From Dryococelus australis (lineage: Eukaryota > Arthropoda > Insecta > Phasmatodea > Phasmatidae): DNA of 64,000 bases. Both the position numbers and the translations under genes were made by a program. Position 1 is the stretch's first letter. Every line of letters begins with the position of its first letter. The notes under the pieces are model-generated. The model was given only the letters and a program-made list of their open reading frames with translations, did not search any database and had not been told where the DNA came from. This document shows positions 44,756-56,374 of the stretch, piece by piece. The stretch is taken from the NCBI GenBank assembly GCA_029891345.1, contig CM056993.1, forward strand, positions 276,412,016 to 276,476,015, read 5' to 3'.

Positions 44756-45085
44756 TATCCTTGCTATCTTGGATTTACGTATTTTCCTCACTAACTTAAT
44801 TTTCGGAGTCAAAATTTAACAACCAAGCTAGTCATGACGTAGGGAACATTTTAAAAGTTATTTCTAGATCCCACTTATTTTTCTTACGTGATTAGTGTCA
44901 GATATGTAACCGTAGTCAAACATTATCTAATTATTTGATAATTTCAGTCCCGCATGGGAAAATACATGTATATTTGAAACCCTTCAAATTTAAAAAAAAA
45001 AATCGTTAAGTAGTCGTCCATGTCATGTCTAGCTAGCTTTGATTTTTATTTCTGGTCATACATTTTCATTACGAAGATTTGTAAG

Positions 45086-45125
45086 AAAATTCGAAGATGG
45101 AGTGGACACTCCATCTTCGAATTTT
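45086..45125. repeat. Perfect 19-bp inverted repeat with 2-base turn
   Basis: AAAATTCGAAGATGGAGTG, then GA, then the exact complement CACTCCATCTTCGAATTTT. It sits at the border of repeat F copy 3. The tiny turn argues against a microRNA precursor. A hairpin-capped end or a replication-template artefact are possible. Confidence 0.95.
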
Positions 45126-45575
45126 TAAGGTGGCTGCCCGGTTGAAGGAATCTTGCACGTCTGAGGCCAGAAAGCTTGGGAGCGCTAGGGGCGACAGAGA
45201 CATGCGCTTCAGCTCTCTCATCGCCTCTACGCGCAAAGCACTGAGCTGGCGTGCAGTATTGCCGTTGATAACGCGCCTCTACGAAACTTTCAGCGAAGAT
45301 CCTGCCATTTTACGACGTAAAAATACGTAGAAAGATTTTATGCACGTCCCATTTTTTTTTTGTACCGGAATGTCCATGCCTAAACATGGCCGCGGAAAGA
45401 ACCGTTTGAGCCATTCTCACCGTCACAAAAAAAAGCTTTAGAGAGAAATGGAGGAACGGTATACAGACGTGCGATGCTATTCGTAAGCTGACCTCACTCA
45501 GACACGTTAGACGGTTTTTTAATAAAATGTTATTCTTTGGAGCTCTGCACAGCTTTCGACGGCCTACCTAAGCCG
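45108..45575 (-). repeat. Dispersed repeat F, copy 3
   Basis: Read on the minus strand it follows copy 4 (60712-61618) without the MITE A that splits that copy: AGAGCTCCAAAGAATAACAT, GAGTGAGGTCAGCTTACGAA, then CCATTTTACGACG complement and GGCAGCCACCTTAA at the end. It is inverted relative to copy 2, 350 bp away. Confidence 0.7.
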
Positions 45576-45960
45576 TCAGTGGACGGGGCCTTGGCTACGA
45601 GAGTCACGAAGGCGCGTCGCGCGGGCGAAGACACGGAGCGACTGGTGAATGATGCGCTGCACGCCTCAAGTGAGAATGGTGTCATGGGCCCGGCCCGGCA
45701 CGAGCGAGAGACGCGAACCCACTGTTCGAGCTGGCTGGATGTGTACAGGCGGGGGGGAAGGGAGGGACGGGAGTCAATATTTGCGTCGGCAAGCAGAAGG
45801 CAGGTACGCGCGGGAGAAGCGCTGTTTGGAGAAAACTGGTCCGCGTCCACAGCGACAGGCGCCCCCCTCCCCTTCGACCCATTCGTCGACTGAGTAGGGG
45901 GACCAGGTAATCGCTTTAAGGAAGGTCAGTTCCTGTCGAATCGTTTTTATATATTTTCCG
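45576..45960. promoter_or_regulatory. CpG-rich stretch
   Basis: A CpG-dense block (GAAGGCGCGTCGCGCGGGCG, GGCCCGGCCCGGCACGAGCG) with open frames in several phases on both strands, the usual consequence of high GC. No exon is supported. Confidence 0.25.
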
Positions 45961-46020
45961 CCTCAAATTCGATTACAGGAGGTGCATTACAATTTCTGGC
46001 ACGACAAAGCATGAATACTA

Positions 46021-46433
46021 TAGGCTATTCACGGTAAAGTGAGCACTTTCGAAATCAAACTTGGAAAAAAGTCACAGCCCCTACCTGCATATATTTTAAC
46101 GGGCACATTGAGTGACGTGCGCCCAGTTAAGTTGGTAACTATGGCTGGAAAAGTAGTCTTGACGTCAAATAAATGAGTAAGTAACTATTTGTGCAAAATT
46201 AAATTATTTATTTTCCTCTCTACTTTTCCAATACATCTAAGTATAAGAATGAGCAGATTTGTAACATATTTACTTTTCTAATAATTCCAAACTTTCACTT
46301 GACCGACGCCTGAATAAAGTGATGAGGCCCATGGCAATGTTAATTTTACGTAAGGCGGAGGAATACACAACATACGTACAAGTAGATCTTAAGCAGGGCT
46401 TTCAAAAGTGCTCATTTTACTGTGAACAGCCTA
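46021..46433 (-). mobile_element. MITE family A, copy 10
   Basis: TAGGCTATTCACGGTAAAGT to ACTGTGAACAGCCTA. TA at 46019-46020. The right border runs directly into a B fragment. Confidence 0.88.
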
Positions 46434-46435
46434 AA

Positions 46436-46580
46436 TAGGTCATTCGAGACAAAGCAAGCACCTTGTAAGTCCCTCCCATAGGCATGAACCACTAATAAAT
46501 ATATGTTATCGCAGGCTCAGACAACTTTTGAGAACGGTACAATGTATTACTGTGTTAATTAGTTTCATAGCAATTGCCTC
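46436..46580 (+). mobile_element. MITE family B, copy 5 (truncated)
   Basis: TAGGTCATTCGAGACAAAGC then CATGAACCACTAATAAATAT and TTATCGCAGGCTC follow the B copy at 52079. The right half is lost. Confidence 0.6.
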
Positions 46581-48612
46581 ATTTTACGGTGATTAATACT
46601 CTGCGAATAAGACAGTTTGCCAGAAAAGGTAATAATTATTTAATTATCCAACATCGTATGGTTTTGCTTTAATAAAATTAGAGTCTACGTGTATTCAAAG
46701 AAAAAAAAACCGCATTTTTAGAACTTGCCTGCACAGTTTCCTTATGAGATACCGGAAAAGTACAACCATATGGACCTAATTTTATCAGTGGGTTCTCATC
46801 GCCTGTTTGGTATTTCTTGTATATGGATGAAACCGATAAAAGATCAACACTACAATATTATTGTCATGGTTTGGTAAAATACCACCCACTAAAAAAACGG
46901 CATACCTAAATTAAGTCACAATCAAAATATACCAGTTGTATTCATTATTCGGTATAATGTCGCATAAGTATAAAATATCCTCCAGACCTAGAAATGAAAT
47001 TGTTATCTCTTGAACAGCCTTCGAGTACATTCGATATAATTTCCCAACAAAATACTTTTTTCATGTCACAGGGTTCCGAATTATGAATAAAATTCTTGCA
47101 ATATGATACACTGCCCAAATATATGCCTGAACGGGTAATAATTTTGGGTCCACAGACGTTGGAAAATTTACTTCATGAATACACTATATCACTCGCAAAT
47201 GTATGTCGTTCGCTTACATAATTAACTTTTTTTTTTCACTCTTTTATCCATGCATAATATTTCATGTACATTCTTATGCAAATATTTTCGACATGTCACT
47301 AATGTAACTTCATTTTGCTTTTTTTTATTAATTTTATTTGTGATTATTTTCATACGCAGGATATTAGAATTTAGCAGTACGATGGCAATCTAATATATTT
47401 AGTTGGATTATGTTATGTATTTTCATTTTTGTATTTCTTTATATGTAGATTATTTTTATTTTTGACCTCTTTTTGTGAATATTTCAAGATTTATGGTTTT
47501 ATGTGACGCGGTTTTGAGACGACGTATTCTATGTAGTTTAAGCAGTTAGGCAGTTGAAATCGTATCGTAAGGGCGTTTTGGAAGTGTTTCAGTCCCCATT
47601 GGCCCACAGGTTCAAATCCTGACTTGTGAATGGCTGGCATGGTAATCCCCCTTAAGCTAGCGTCAGCCGATCGAGCTTAACGCTCTATCCATTATCAGCC
47701 TCCATGAAGAACGGATGTAGGTCAGGACCCTCGCCCGCAAGTGGGTAGAGTGTGGGGCTGTTTTTAGTATATAAGGGTGTTCGGTACTTCCCGACGTCAT
47801 TAAAGATTTTTTTTTTTTTTGTTACCAGCGATTAACAGTGTGCTGAGATTCGCCCCTTTCGCTCAGTTTTAGTTGGTCCGGTATCGTAGTGTAGTATCGT
47901 AACGACGTCTACGTATCAGAATAGTATTAAATCCACGTATTAAGCACTCCGCCTTACCATGCATCCGACGAGAGCAGCCTACTACAAGTCCCGTTTGCAA
48001 AATAAACCTGATTCCTACTGCAAAAGCTGTTTACATCACTACAGATAAGATCCTTAGGTATGGTCTACATATGGTACATTTGAGCGTCGGCCATTGGTTC
48101 TAGTGTGTTTAACCCGGCGCCATATTGAATTTTTCAGTGCATTGCACTCCAGCTTAAGTTTTACTACGGTAAACCAAGAAAGAATTGAGTGTTTCCCTGC
48201 GCTAGACAACATAACTCAATACATTGAAGTTTACAACGTAACTTAATATTTTTGTGCAGCAGTAATATTTTTATTTCTTGGAAGTTATAAGATTGAGACA
48301 CTGGCTAGCTTACACAAACGTTATTATAGGGACCAGGCAGGCTAAGAACGGCCACTTTCAGCGACGCTAGGACGTTGTTGAAGTCTTCTAGCTCTTGCCG
48401 ATTGTCATCAGGAATTTTAAAGTACTTTATTCATTAAATATTGCAGAGATAAAAATTGAGAAGTTTGAAATAAAGTACTATTCTCAAACAATAATAATAT
48501 CCAGTGTTGTCTACCTCAGTATAGCGTAGAATTACCTTATCTCCTACTCCTCACTTGAATTGATGCTATTTATTAATATTGTGTTATCTGTGGTGTGTCG
48601 ATATGTGCACTA
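46581..48612. other. Unassigned; possible tRNA-like segment at 47600
   Basis: Mostly AT-rich. At 47607-47632 CACAGGTTCAAATCCTGACT looks like a B box with a partial stem. GATCGAGCTTAACGCTCTAT nearby resembles a tRNA D-arm on the other strand. No cloverleaf could be drawn. Confidence 0.25.
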
Positions 48613-48658
48613 ATGGTGTATCTACTAACTGATCTGCTGAACGAAGGTGTGAAGTACG
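48613..48658 (+). CDS. Weak candidate first exon, unknown gene
   Basis: ATG at 48613 opens 15 codons (MVYLLTDLLNEGVKY) ending in phase 1 at a consensus donor, AAGTACG|GTAAGT. The frame is open back to a TAA at about 48575. No acceptor precedes it, so it would be a first exon. The segment is short and the next exon was not found. Family unknown. Confidence 0.2.
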
Positions 48659-49744
48659 GTAAGTGTGTCTTCAACTCGGCCTAGGTGTGGACCCGGCAAT
48701 AGCAGCTAATATTTATACTGTCATACATTTGCTACAAGATATTATATTTTAATTGCTACACCTCATACTACATGTGTTTGTTTGTTGTGGTTAACAATCG
48801 GAGTTTTTTTCTTCACACGAGTGAAGAACACGGTAAAGTTCATCACTGTGTCATACGCACACTATATGTTAGTGAGTGCCATAGGCAGTTTGGTCCGAGC
48901 TAGAGTCACTGAAGCTATCCAGCATAATTGAATGTTTAAATCGACACAGTCTGCTAGCCTATTCTCTTGAGAGAGAAAGTTTGCAACACGTTTTTAGCAT
49001 GTGCTCATAATGATTGGAAAAACCCAGCCAATTAACCTATTTATGGTAACCAGCACGCACAACATAAATTAACTCCCGAGTTTAATCTTTCTGAAGTATC
49101 AGGTTTGTAGGTGCACACTCTCGCCCGTGCCTACCTGATTAACCACAATCAATATTCACCACTGTATAAACTTGTTATATGTTCATGTACAAGGACTGAA
49201 TAGGCAAGTGCTTACCATACTGTTCTGTTACCCTGCACACGTATGCAATATCGTACTGTACACTTTTGTACACAAGTACTATTCTACATAACTTGCGCAC
49301 AACGTATCAGCCCTGAAAAATGTGGTACAGTATTTTAACTACTCTGTGCAAATTACACGATAAAGTGGCTTTCCCAACATGGTGGCCTATGTACTGCACT
49401 CTGTAGTGTATGTAGAAGTGTATTACAATACTACCACGAATTCCTTTCGTGAGAACGTAATTTTACCGCCAAGGTTTACATGTTCTATGGCGCTTTCTTG
49501 CGCCCTCATATTACACGTACTCACTGCGACGAATGTTTTTGGTAAGAATAATGCCGGCAACCACCGAGCTGTAACCTTGAAATCGACCAATGGGCGTTAA
49601 GTTCCTTGACCCAGCCTTCCAGTCCGGCTGCACCGCGCAGATTTCACACCTCGTCTGAAACTCGACCGTGACAAAAGACTCCACACCTGGAGGGATGTTG
49701 TGCCAAAGTAAATCGCCAACAGGCTACGATAAGCCATCATACTA
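48659..49744. other. Unassigned DNA
   Basis: No repeat recognised. A minus-strand donor-like site (TATG|GTAAGC) at 49215 follows about 13 open codons with a poor acceptor. No supported gene. Confidence 0.25.
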
Positions 49745-50164
49745 TAGGCTGTTCACGGTAAAATGAGCACTTTTGAAAGCCCTGCTTAAGATCTACTTGT
49801 ATGCACACTCTCTCTTCTTCCGCCTTATGTAAGGTAGACATTGCCGCGGACCTCAGCACATTCATGCGTCGGTCAAATAAAACTGTGAAATTATTACAAA
49901 AGAAAATATTTTAAAAATCTGCTCATTTTTACACTTTTATGCATTAAAAAAGGGGGGGGGGGGGAGAAATAATTTCAAGTTATCACAAATGGTTACCTAA
50001 CACTTTTTATTCGACGTTAAGATATGGAAATACTTGCCATCCTTCGTTACCAACTTTACTGGACGCATGTCACACAGTGCACCCATTAAAATATATGCAG
50101 GCAGGGGCAGTGACTTTTTCCTAAGGTTGATTTCAAAAGTACTTACTTTATCGTGAAAAGGCTT
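49745..50164 (+). mobile_element. MITE family A, copy 11
   Basis: TAGGCTGTTCACGGTAAAAT to ATCGTGAAAAGGCTT, TA at 49743-49744 and 50165-50166. Full length. It contains a G-run near 49951. Confidence 0.92.
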
Positions 50165-50361
50165 TAACAACGGCGAAGGGAAGGGATGAGAAGTCAAAAG
50201 TAGACACCTCCCCCTTTAACTGTTGATAAGCACTCACGCTTTATGACAATTTGATTATAATTGTACAAGGGGGAGGTTAGTTCTTACGTTAATCTAAACA
50301 CAGACGAAAACGACAAATTCTTGCCAATGGTGATTTCAGCCACGGGATATTACGAGGTCGT

Positions 50362-50618
50362 GGAGGGCCGCTGAGGTGCAGTGGTTAGACTACTTACCGC
50401 ATTCCACCTAGGCGGACCGGGCTCGATTCCTCGCGGCGTCACTCCAGGATTTTCTAATGTGGGAATCGTGCCGGACGATGCCATTGGGCGACGGGTTTTC
50501 TCGATGATCTCCCGTTTCCTCCGCCCTTGCATTCCGGCACCGATCCACGCTCACCTCGTTTCGCCACAAAGACCTAGCTGTTAAGAGCCGTCCAAACCTC
50601 TCAATTCCACTCCACGAG
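50362..50618 (+). mobile_element. tRNA-derived SINE, copy 9
   Basis: GAGGGCCGCTGAGGTGCAGT, A box CAGTGGTTAGACT, B box GGCTCGATTCCTCG, body GATTTTCTAATGTGGGAATC and tail CCAAACCTCTCAATTCCACT. Confidence 0.85.
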
Positions 50619-51112
50619 GTGCGGTCAAAAAAGAATGCCTTAAAGATGCGATAAAAAAAATCGAAACACTCTTTGAATACCCCGTAAAATAATACGAGAA
50701 AAATCCGCCTGGTGACGTATAAACGACAGGTAGGCGAGAGAACGAAGCTGGCACGCTACTTGATGGCACAGAAGTAGTTTAAAGATGGCGGCTCCATTGA
50801 CAACACGCGTACGTATTTTTTTTTCGCAAACGAAATCAAACCCAAAAAAATTCATCACAGAATGAAAGAGTGGTATGCTGATGCAAGTTTCAGTTCCGAC
50901 GAAGAAGTTGCAGCTAGCGGTGCGCAGTGGCTACTTACGACACTATACAAAGATTTTTTTCCTCGGGGTATCTACGCACTATATAAGCACACGAATACTT
51001 ACATTGCACGGCAGGGGTCTGAAGTCAACGTAATGTAATTTTGATCTTCTCTGTTCAGTGAACTGTATGACAAAAAAATATCGAAGGTTTTCACTTGGCT
51101 CATCATCGTATA
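50619..51112. other. Unassigned DNA
   Basis: No feature recognised. Confidence 0.3.
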
Positions 51113-51524
51113 AAGGCTGTTCAAGATAAAGTGATCACTTTTGAAATCAACCTTAGAAAAAAATCACTGCCCCTGCCTGCATATATTTTAACGGGCGCAC
51201 TGAGTGACATGCACCCAGTAAAGTTGGTAACGATGTATGGAAAGTAGTTCCATATCTTAACGCTAAATAAAAAGTGTTAGGTTACCATTTGTGACAACAT
51301 ATAATATTTTTTTCGCTTCATTTTTTTTTAATGCACCGAAGTGTAAGAATGAGCAAATTTGAAAAATAGTTACTTTTCTAATAATTTCAGAGTTTCACTT
51401 GACCGACACATGGATAATGTGATGAGGCCATGGCGATGTTGATGTTACATAAGGCGGAATAATACACAACGTGTATTCAAGTTGCAGGGTTATCAAAAGT
51501 GCTCATTTTAACGTGAATAGCCTA
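51113..51524 (-). mobile_element. MITE family A, copy 12
   Basis: AAGGCTGTTCAAGATAAAGT to TTAACGTGAATAGCCTA, TA at 51111-51112 and 51525-51526. Full length. Confidence 0.92.
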
Positions 51525-51526
51525 TA

Positions 51527-52078
51527 CAATGCGGTAGTTGCAGCTTCAGCGCTGTCCAAAGGAGAAGCGGAGAGAGTACCGTAGAAGAGAGGCAAACACG
51601 AGAGAAAGGATCTGGAGCAAGGAGAAAACCTACGTCACACAGGCTCCTTATCTTAAGACCAAGCTGAATGCAGAGTAGTAGCGAGTTTCATTTCACGCGC
51701 GGCAGAGGTGACAGGAAAAGTATTCAAGAACTGGCAGATACCACGGTCCCAGGGCGGTCAACGTACGTGTCTTAAAATAATGTGCCATAAGTTCGACTAA
51801 AAATAAACTGTTTTTGTTTTTCAACGGAAACTAATTAACAAAATATTATTAATATTACAAATAAAATTTTATAAAATTAACAAAAAAATTCTACATTCGT
51901 ACGCAATCATTTTAGAAACGTTCATTTTTATACTATCAAAGAGTTAATTTTTAAAAAATGTCTTAACTTGAACTGAGCCGTAATAAAATTAATCTTTGCA
52001 AATTTGCACATTTATCTTTCACATACATTTTGCTTTGACTCGAGTTATAAGTGATAGTCTGAAGTGTCATCCTAAGTA
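51527..52078. other. Unassigned DNA
   Basis: Moderate GC to 51770, then AT-rich. Nothing recognised. Confidence 0.3.
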
Positions 52079-52315
52079 TAGGCTGTTCACGATAAAGTGA
52101 GCTGTTTTTAAAGTACTTTCAACAGGCATTAACCGCTAATAAACATATTTTATTGCAGTTCTAGGCGTTAACTTTTATTATTGGTGAAATGTATACACTA
52201 CGTATATTAGTCTGTAGCAATATTTATACTAAAAATTGACAGGAAGATAGAAATCTAATGAAAAGAAAAATTCAGTAGGGCCTTAAAAAGTGCTCACTTT
52301 AACATGAATGACCTA
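52079..52315 (+). mobile_element. MITE family B, copy 6
   Basis: TAGGCTGTTCACGATAAAGT to TTTAACATGAATGACCTA, TA at 52077-52078 and 52316-52317. Confidence 0.88.
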
Positions 52316-52317
52316 TA

Positions 52318-53370
52318 GTGAGATTCGTTAGTTGAGATACACTGCATTTTACTGAATTTCAGAACTGCAACATGTTTACAAACAATATTAGTTTGCGAAT
52401 TCGCAGCTGCCTATAATATTTATAAAACAATTCGAATTAAATTATCGTGTGGCAAGATGATGATCATACTGTATGACATACTTGGTGCACTAGCGATGAG
52501 ACGTTAGTGTGGGTGTGTTCCCATGGTGACCAAATAGCGATGACGTGGCGAGAACAAACTATCCCAGGAATGCGAGAGCTACCGTCAATATTTCTGTATA
52601 TTACGTACAACGGATTTTTTTTACTCGCTACTTTCTTAAGGGAAACCTTTTCCCGCCGTCTTGTATTCTTGATTTCCTAGCTTATTGATATTTTTAAAAG
52701 AGAATTCCGAAAATACCTCTGTACACAACTATCTACTGACGTTGCACATCAGTAGAGACATAATGACTGGACTACGAACTCGTAGATATTCTCGTCGTAT
52801 TGATTTTCCCTAGTTTTGGCACAATTAATATCATGACGTCATATGAGTTCGCGGTTGAGTTGTTATGCCTGTACTGCTGTACTAGTTGGGTACAGCGATA
52901 CTTTCGGAATTTTCTTTAACATAAACTATAAAATCCAAGAACTGTCCTTAAGGGGAAAAGGCTCCGCAATCTTATATTTTCATTACTTTTGCTAAGAGTT
53001 CGATTTATGAATGTTTAACGAAATTTTTCGCGCGATATGGCATAAACCATAGTTTCTTTAGCTTTAAAAACTATTAAAACTCTACCGCACTTATTAATTT
53101 TTGACTAGTGACTGCCGGCAACAAATAAGTAACTTTTTCTTGCGGGCGGTTCTAGAAATCATCCTGGCAACAGTGGTCAATAAATTATACCTTCTCGACG
53201 CCCAAAATAAAATATGAAATCTGTGGTACACGTAACGGCGAGAATTCCGTAAATCCAGGATGGCAGGGACTGATCCATCTTAAGGCCCCTGTTTTCTACC
53301 GTGAGGCCAATCAGGGGAAACCTTACGTATTAAAATTACCTGAGCTTACGTCTAAAAACGAACTACATAG
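52318..53370. other. Unassigned; scattered CTTAAGGGGAAA motifs
   Basis: CTTAAGGGGAAAAGG-like motifs at 52636 and 52945, and an inverted one near 53290 with GTAAATCCAGGATGGCAGG. The same combination occurs at 44742-44790. This hints at a further repeat family whose ends I could not settle. Confidence 0.3.
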
Positions 53371-53945
53371 GTGTCCATGGTGTACCTGGAGTCAGAGCAG
53401 GAAAATCGTGTCCAAAGGGCGCAAACGACGCGTGTCGTCGGGGTTGTCTGTGTGACGGAGTTGTTAACACACAAGCAGATCCCCCGAGTTACTCAATCAC
53501 TGAAAACGAGAGGTTGGTTTGGAAGTGACAACCATGACATGACTATCGCTAAAATAATGCTGCATGGCTTCTGCTCTGCGTCGTTCCTCATAGTCCCGTC
53601 CGCACGAGCGAGCGAAAGAGTGTGCCAAGGCCAGGCGGGCGGTAACGCGAGAAATGTGCGGCTATTTACAAAGGCAGACCGCCGCGTGTACGAGGCAGGC
53701 GCGCTCCTGAATTTCTGTGGTTATCTTTTGACGAATGCTCTGGTCATCGCCCTTGCCCCTCTCAACGAGATTCAGGGGTGCGGGGAACCTTTTAGATGGG
53801 GCGCGAAGACATCGAAGCGACGAGTCAGTAGATCGTCGAGTGGCGGTGAGTGACCAGCGGGAGTGGAGTCTGCGGACTGCGAGCATCGATACAGTGAAGA
53901 GTTAAGACAGACGGGCATGTCTGTTGAACTGGATGCGCGAGTGTA
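53371..53945 (+). promoter_or_regulatory. GC-rich region ending in a strong donor site
   Basis: GC-rich DNA with a 160-codon open frame from 53371 that resembles no known protein. Near its end TCGAGTGGCG|GTGAGT at 53846-53848 is a consensus donor. A CpG-rich promoter with a non-coding or short first exon would look like this, but there is no proof. Confidence 0.22.
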
Positions 53946-54458
53946 AGGCCGTGGTTACACGAGTGCTGTTAAACACAATCAGCTAAATACATTCGGTAGC
54001 CATGTCTGAACAAGTTTAAAAACAGAACGTGTTTTCGCAGTTACACATCCAAAGCAGAATGAAATCAATGGAAATTCTAACCTCGACAAACATGGAACTT
54101 AAAATGTATTACATTTAATTATAATAGCCTCCAACATTTATCACTATTGATCATTTTAATTGTATGAAACCTACACTTTTACTGTAATGACATAATGGGC
54201 GGGTACTAGTACAGTCAACATTAAACTTAAGTTAATTCAACAAGTCCAGCAACTCCCGCCAAATTCAGCAATATTTATTACACTGCTTGTTTACTTCGAA
54301 GCAGCCACTAGGAGCGCAGCAGAGAATAGAAGTCGTTCGAAAAGACATGAAAACTGTTCATTTTGAACGAGAAACAACTGCGATCGGAACTCGTTCGAAA
54401 GTAATGTAACCTCTTCAATTTGAGTGAAGTAGTTCTGCATCCCGTGTAACCGTGGCCT
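53946..54458. mobile_element. Inverted-repeat element, 513 bp
   Basis: The left end AGGCCGTGGTTACACGAGTG and the complement of the right end AGGCCACGGTTACACGGGAT match for about 20 bp with few differences. The target duplication is not clear (GTGTA against GTGAC). Superfamily undecided. No coding frame. Confidence 0.65.
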
Positions 54459-54585
54459 GTGACATTTGGAATGATGCAATACACAGAATGAATATGTACG
54501 AGTGTGAATTAAGTGAATGTAACCAATATGCATACGTTGAAAGGGACTTAATTATAATTGAGACAGACATTACATTAGAGGATAA

Positions 54586-54842
54586 TAAGAGTGAGAGAAG
54601 AAATTTGGGCGACTCTTAAAAGCGAGGTCTTGAGAGCCGATGAGGGTGAAATAAGGTGAGTATGGACCAGCGCCGGAATGAAATGGAGAGGGAAACGGGA
54701 GATCCCCGAGGAAATCAGGCAACCAGCGCCATCGTCCGGCACGATTTCCGTTTGCGAAAATCCGGAGTAAACCGGCCAGAGTTTGAACCCGGTTCGCCTT
54801 GGTGGGAGGCGAGCAGTCTAACCGCTCAGCCACCATGGCCCC
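54586..54842 (-). mobile_element. tRNA-derived SINE, copy 10
   Basis: On the minus strand GGGGCCATGGTGGCTGAGCG, B box GGGTTCAAACTCTGG, tail CTCAAGACCTCGCTTTTAAG. GATAATAAGAGT before it and GAATAACAAGAGT after it look like a diverged target duplication. Confidence 0.85.
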
Positions 54843-55028
54843 GAGAATAACAAGAGTAATTAATAAAGGAGATAGATAGTTTAATGTTGTAAATAATAGC
54901 TCTGCGAATAAATTAACAATCAAATTTAGTTATTTTATTTTTGTTAAGACCATCTGTGACGAACTGGGACATGCCCTTCTGGCGCCATGTAACAATAATA
55001 TTACTGATCGGTGTTTTGTATTTTCCAG
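54843..55028. other. Unassigned DNA before candidate exon
   Basis: AT-rich. Its last bases, GGTGTTTTGTATTTTCCAG, form a strong acceptor for the following open segment. Confidence 0.35.
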
Positions 55029-55234
55029 GAAACACGGTTTTCTCGAGATCAACGCAATCATTCTTTTGAACGCGCAGTCGTTCAACAATCACCTGTCCTC
55101 ATTGCCATATTCTCCGTACCGTTAACGCCTTGCCGCGTGTGCACTTGTATGATATGTAAACTTAGAAAGAGGCTAATATTGAAACACGCAACATCTTTTG
55201 GCATATGGTTGATTTTATTGTACTGGCCGTACAG
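55029..55234 (+). CDS. Candidate internal exon, unknown membrane-type segment
   Basis: A strong acceptor (TTTTGTATTTTCCAG) opens directly on a codon boundary. 68 codons follow without a stop to a donor-like CCGTACAG|GTATTC, ending with two bases of a split codon. The segment includes ERAVVQQSPVLIAIFSVPL, a Cys-rich CRVCTCMICKL and a hydrophobic FGIWLILLYWPY that could span a membrane. No repeat copy was found. Family not recognised; a chance frame is possible. Confidence 0.32.
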
Positions 55235-55716
55235 GTATTCGAAATAACGGTGGGAGGTAAACTGTCAAAATTTGTTATTGCCTTAGCACTAGAACTGTGA
55301 TATAGTAAATTATAGTATACTGTGAAATACAGCTGTCTATCGATCGTCATCTACTGTCTACCTTCCCCCCCCCCCCAAATCACCCGGAAAACAAGCCCTA
55401 CCGCCTTATTCTGTGTGCCATGAATGCCGCCGACTATTCCGTCCGATATACCATTAAATACAGCCTGCATCGCCAAACTCAGACTACAAAGACGCGAATA
55501 CTGTTTTTTGCCAGGTGCCCCTGCTTCAGGAGTCCCAATCTGCAGAGAACAAAATATAATTCATAAGTCTGCAGCTAATAAATTACACGTATTTTAGACT
55601 GTCCACGTATTTAGAAAAAAAAATAGTTTAAACTAAATGTCGGAACTGTTCACGCAACCCGTTTTTAAATTGACACTACCCCACTCAAAACTAGGTATAC
55701 GAAATGTAACGTTCAT
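55235..55716. other. Unassigned DNA
   Basis: C-run near 55366. No gene or repeat recognised. Confidence 0.3.
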
Positions 55717-55784
55717 GATTTAGAAGAGACTCGAACCAGCGATCTTTCGGTTATGAAGTGACATGTCCATCGGCAAACTAAATC
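55717..55784 (-). tRNA. tRNA-Met(CAT)-like relic
   Basis: On the minus strand GATTTAG and CTAAATC form a perfect 7-bp acceptor stem 68 nt apart end to end. Inside are CTTCATAACC (CAT at the anticodon position) and B box GGTTCGAGTCT. The T-stem and anticodon stem have mismatches and the D-arm is unclear. Most likely a tRNA pseudogene or a tRNA-derived repeat head, not a working gene. Confidence 0.35.
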
Positions 55785-55944
55785 TTAATTTTCTATGGAA
55801 CGTAGTGGACTTCCTAAGGTCAGCACCCGTTCTTGATCTATCTGCTGGAGTGTGTAATCAACCAGGTAAAGTACGTTCCCGCCCACGTGTTCTGTGAGAA
55901 TAGCAATTATTATTCAATACAGATATAAAAAAAACACGACGATA

Positions 55945-56372
55945 AAGGCTGTTCACGATAAAGTGAGCACTTTTGAAATCAACCTTAGAAAAAAGTCACT
56001 TGTTCTGTCTGCATATATTTTAACAGGCGCACTGAGTGACATGCGCCTACTAAAGTTGGTAACGAAGGATAAAAAGTAGTGCCATATTTTACCGTCGAAT
56101 AAAAAGTGCTACGTAACCATTTGTGATAACTTAAATTACTTCTTTCCCTTTCTGCTTTTTTAATGCATAGAAGTGTAAAAATGGGCTTTTTTTTATATAT
56201 ATATATATTTACCTTCCTAATAATTTTACAATTTCATTTGACCTACAAATAAATAAAGTGCTAAGCCCCGTCGCAATGTTAATTTTACATAAGGCGGAAG
56301 AAGACACAATGTGCATACAAGTAGATCTTAAGCAGGGCTTTCAAAAGTGGTCATTTTACCGTGAACAGCCTA
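55945..56372 (-). mobile_element. MITE family A, copy 13
   Basis: AAGGCTGTTCACGATAAAGT to TTACCGTGAACAGCCTA, TA at 55943-55944 and 56373-56374. Full length, with a small TA-repeat expansion near 56198. Confidence 0.92.
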
Positions 56373-56374
56373 TA

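Noticed and set aside
45086-45125. Palindrome as a microRNA precursor or terminator
   Set aside because: The 2-base turn is too small for a microRNA loop, and intrinsic terminators do not apply in this genome.
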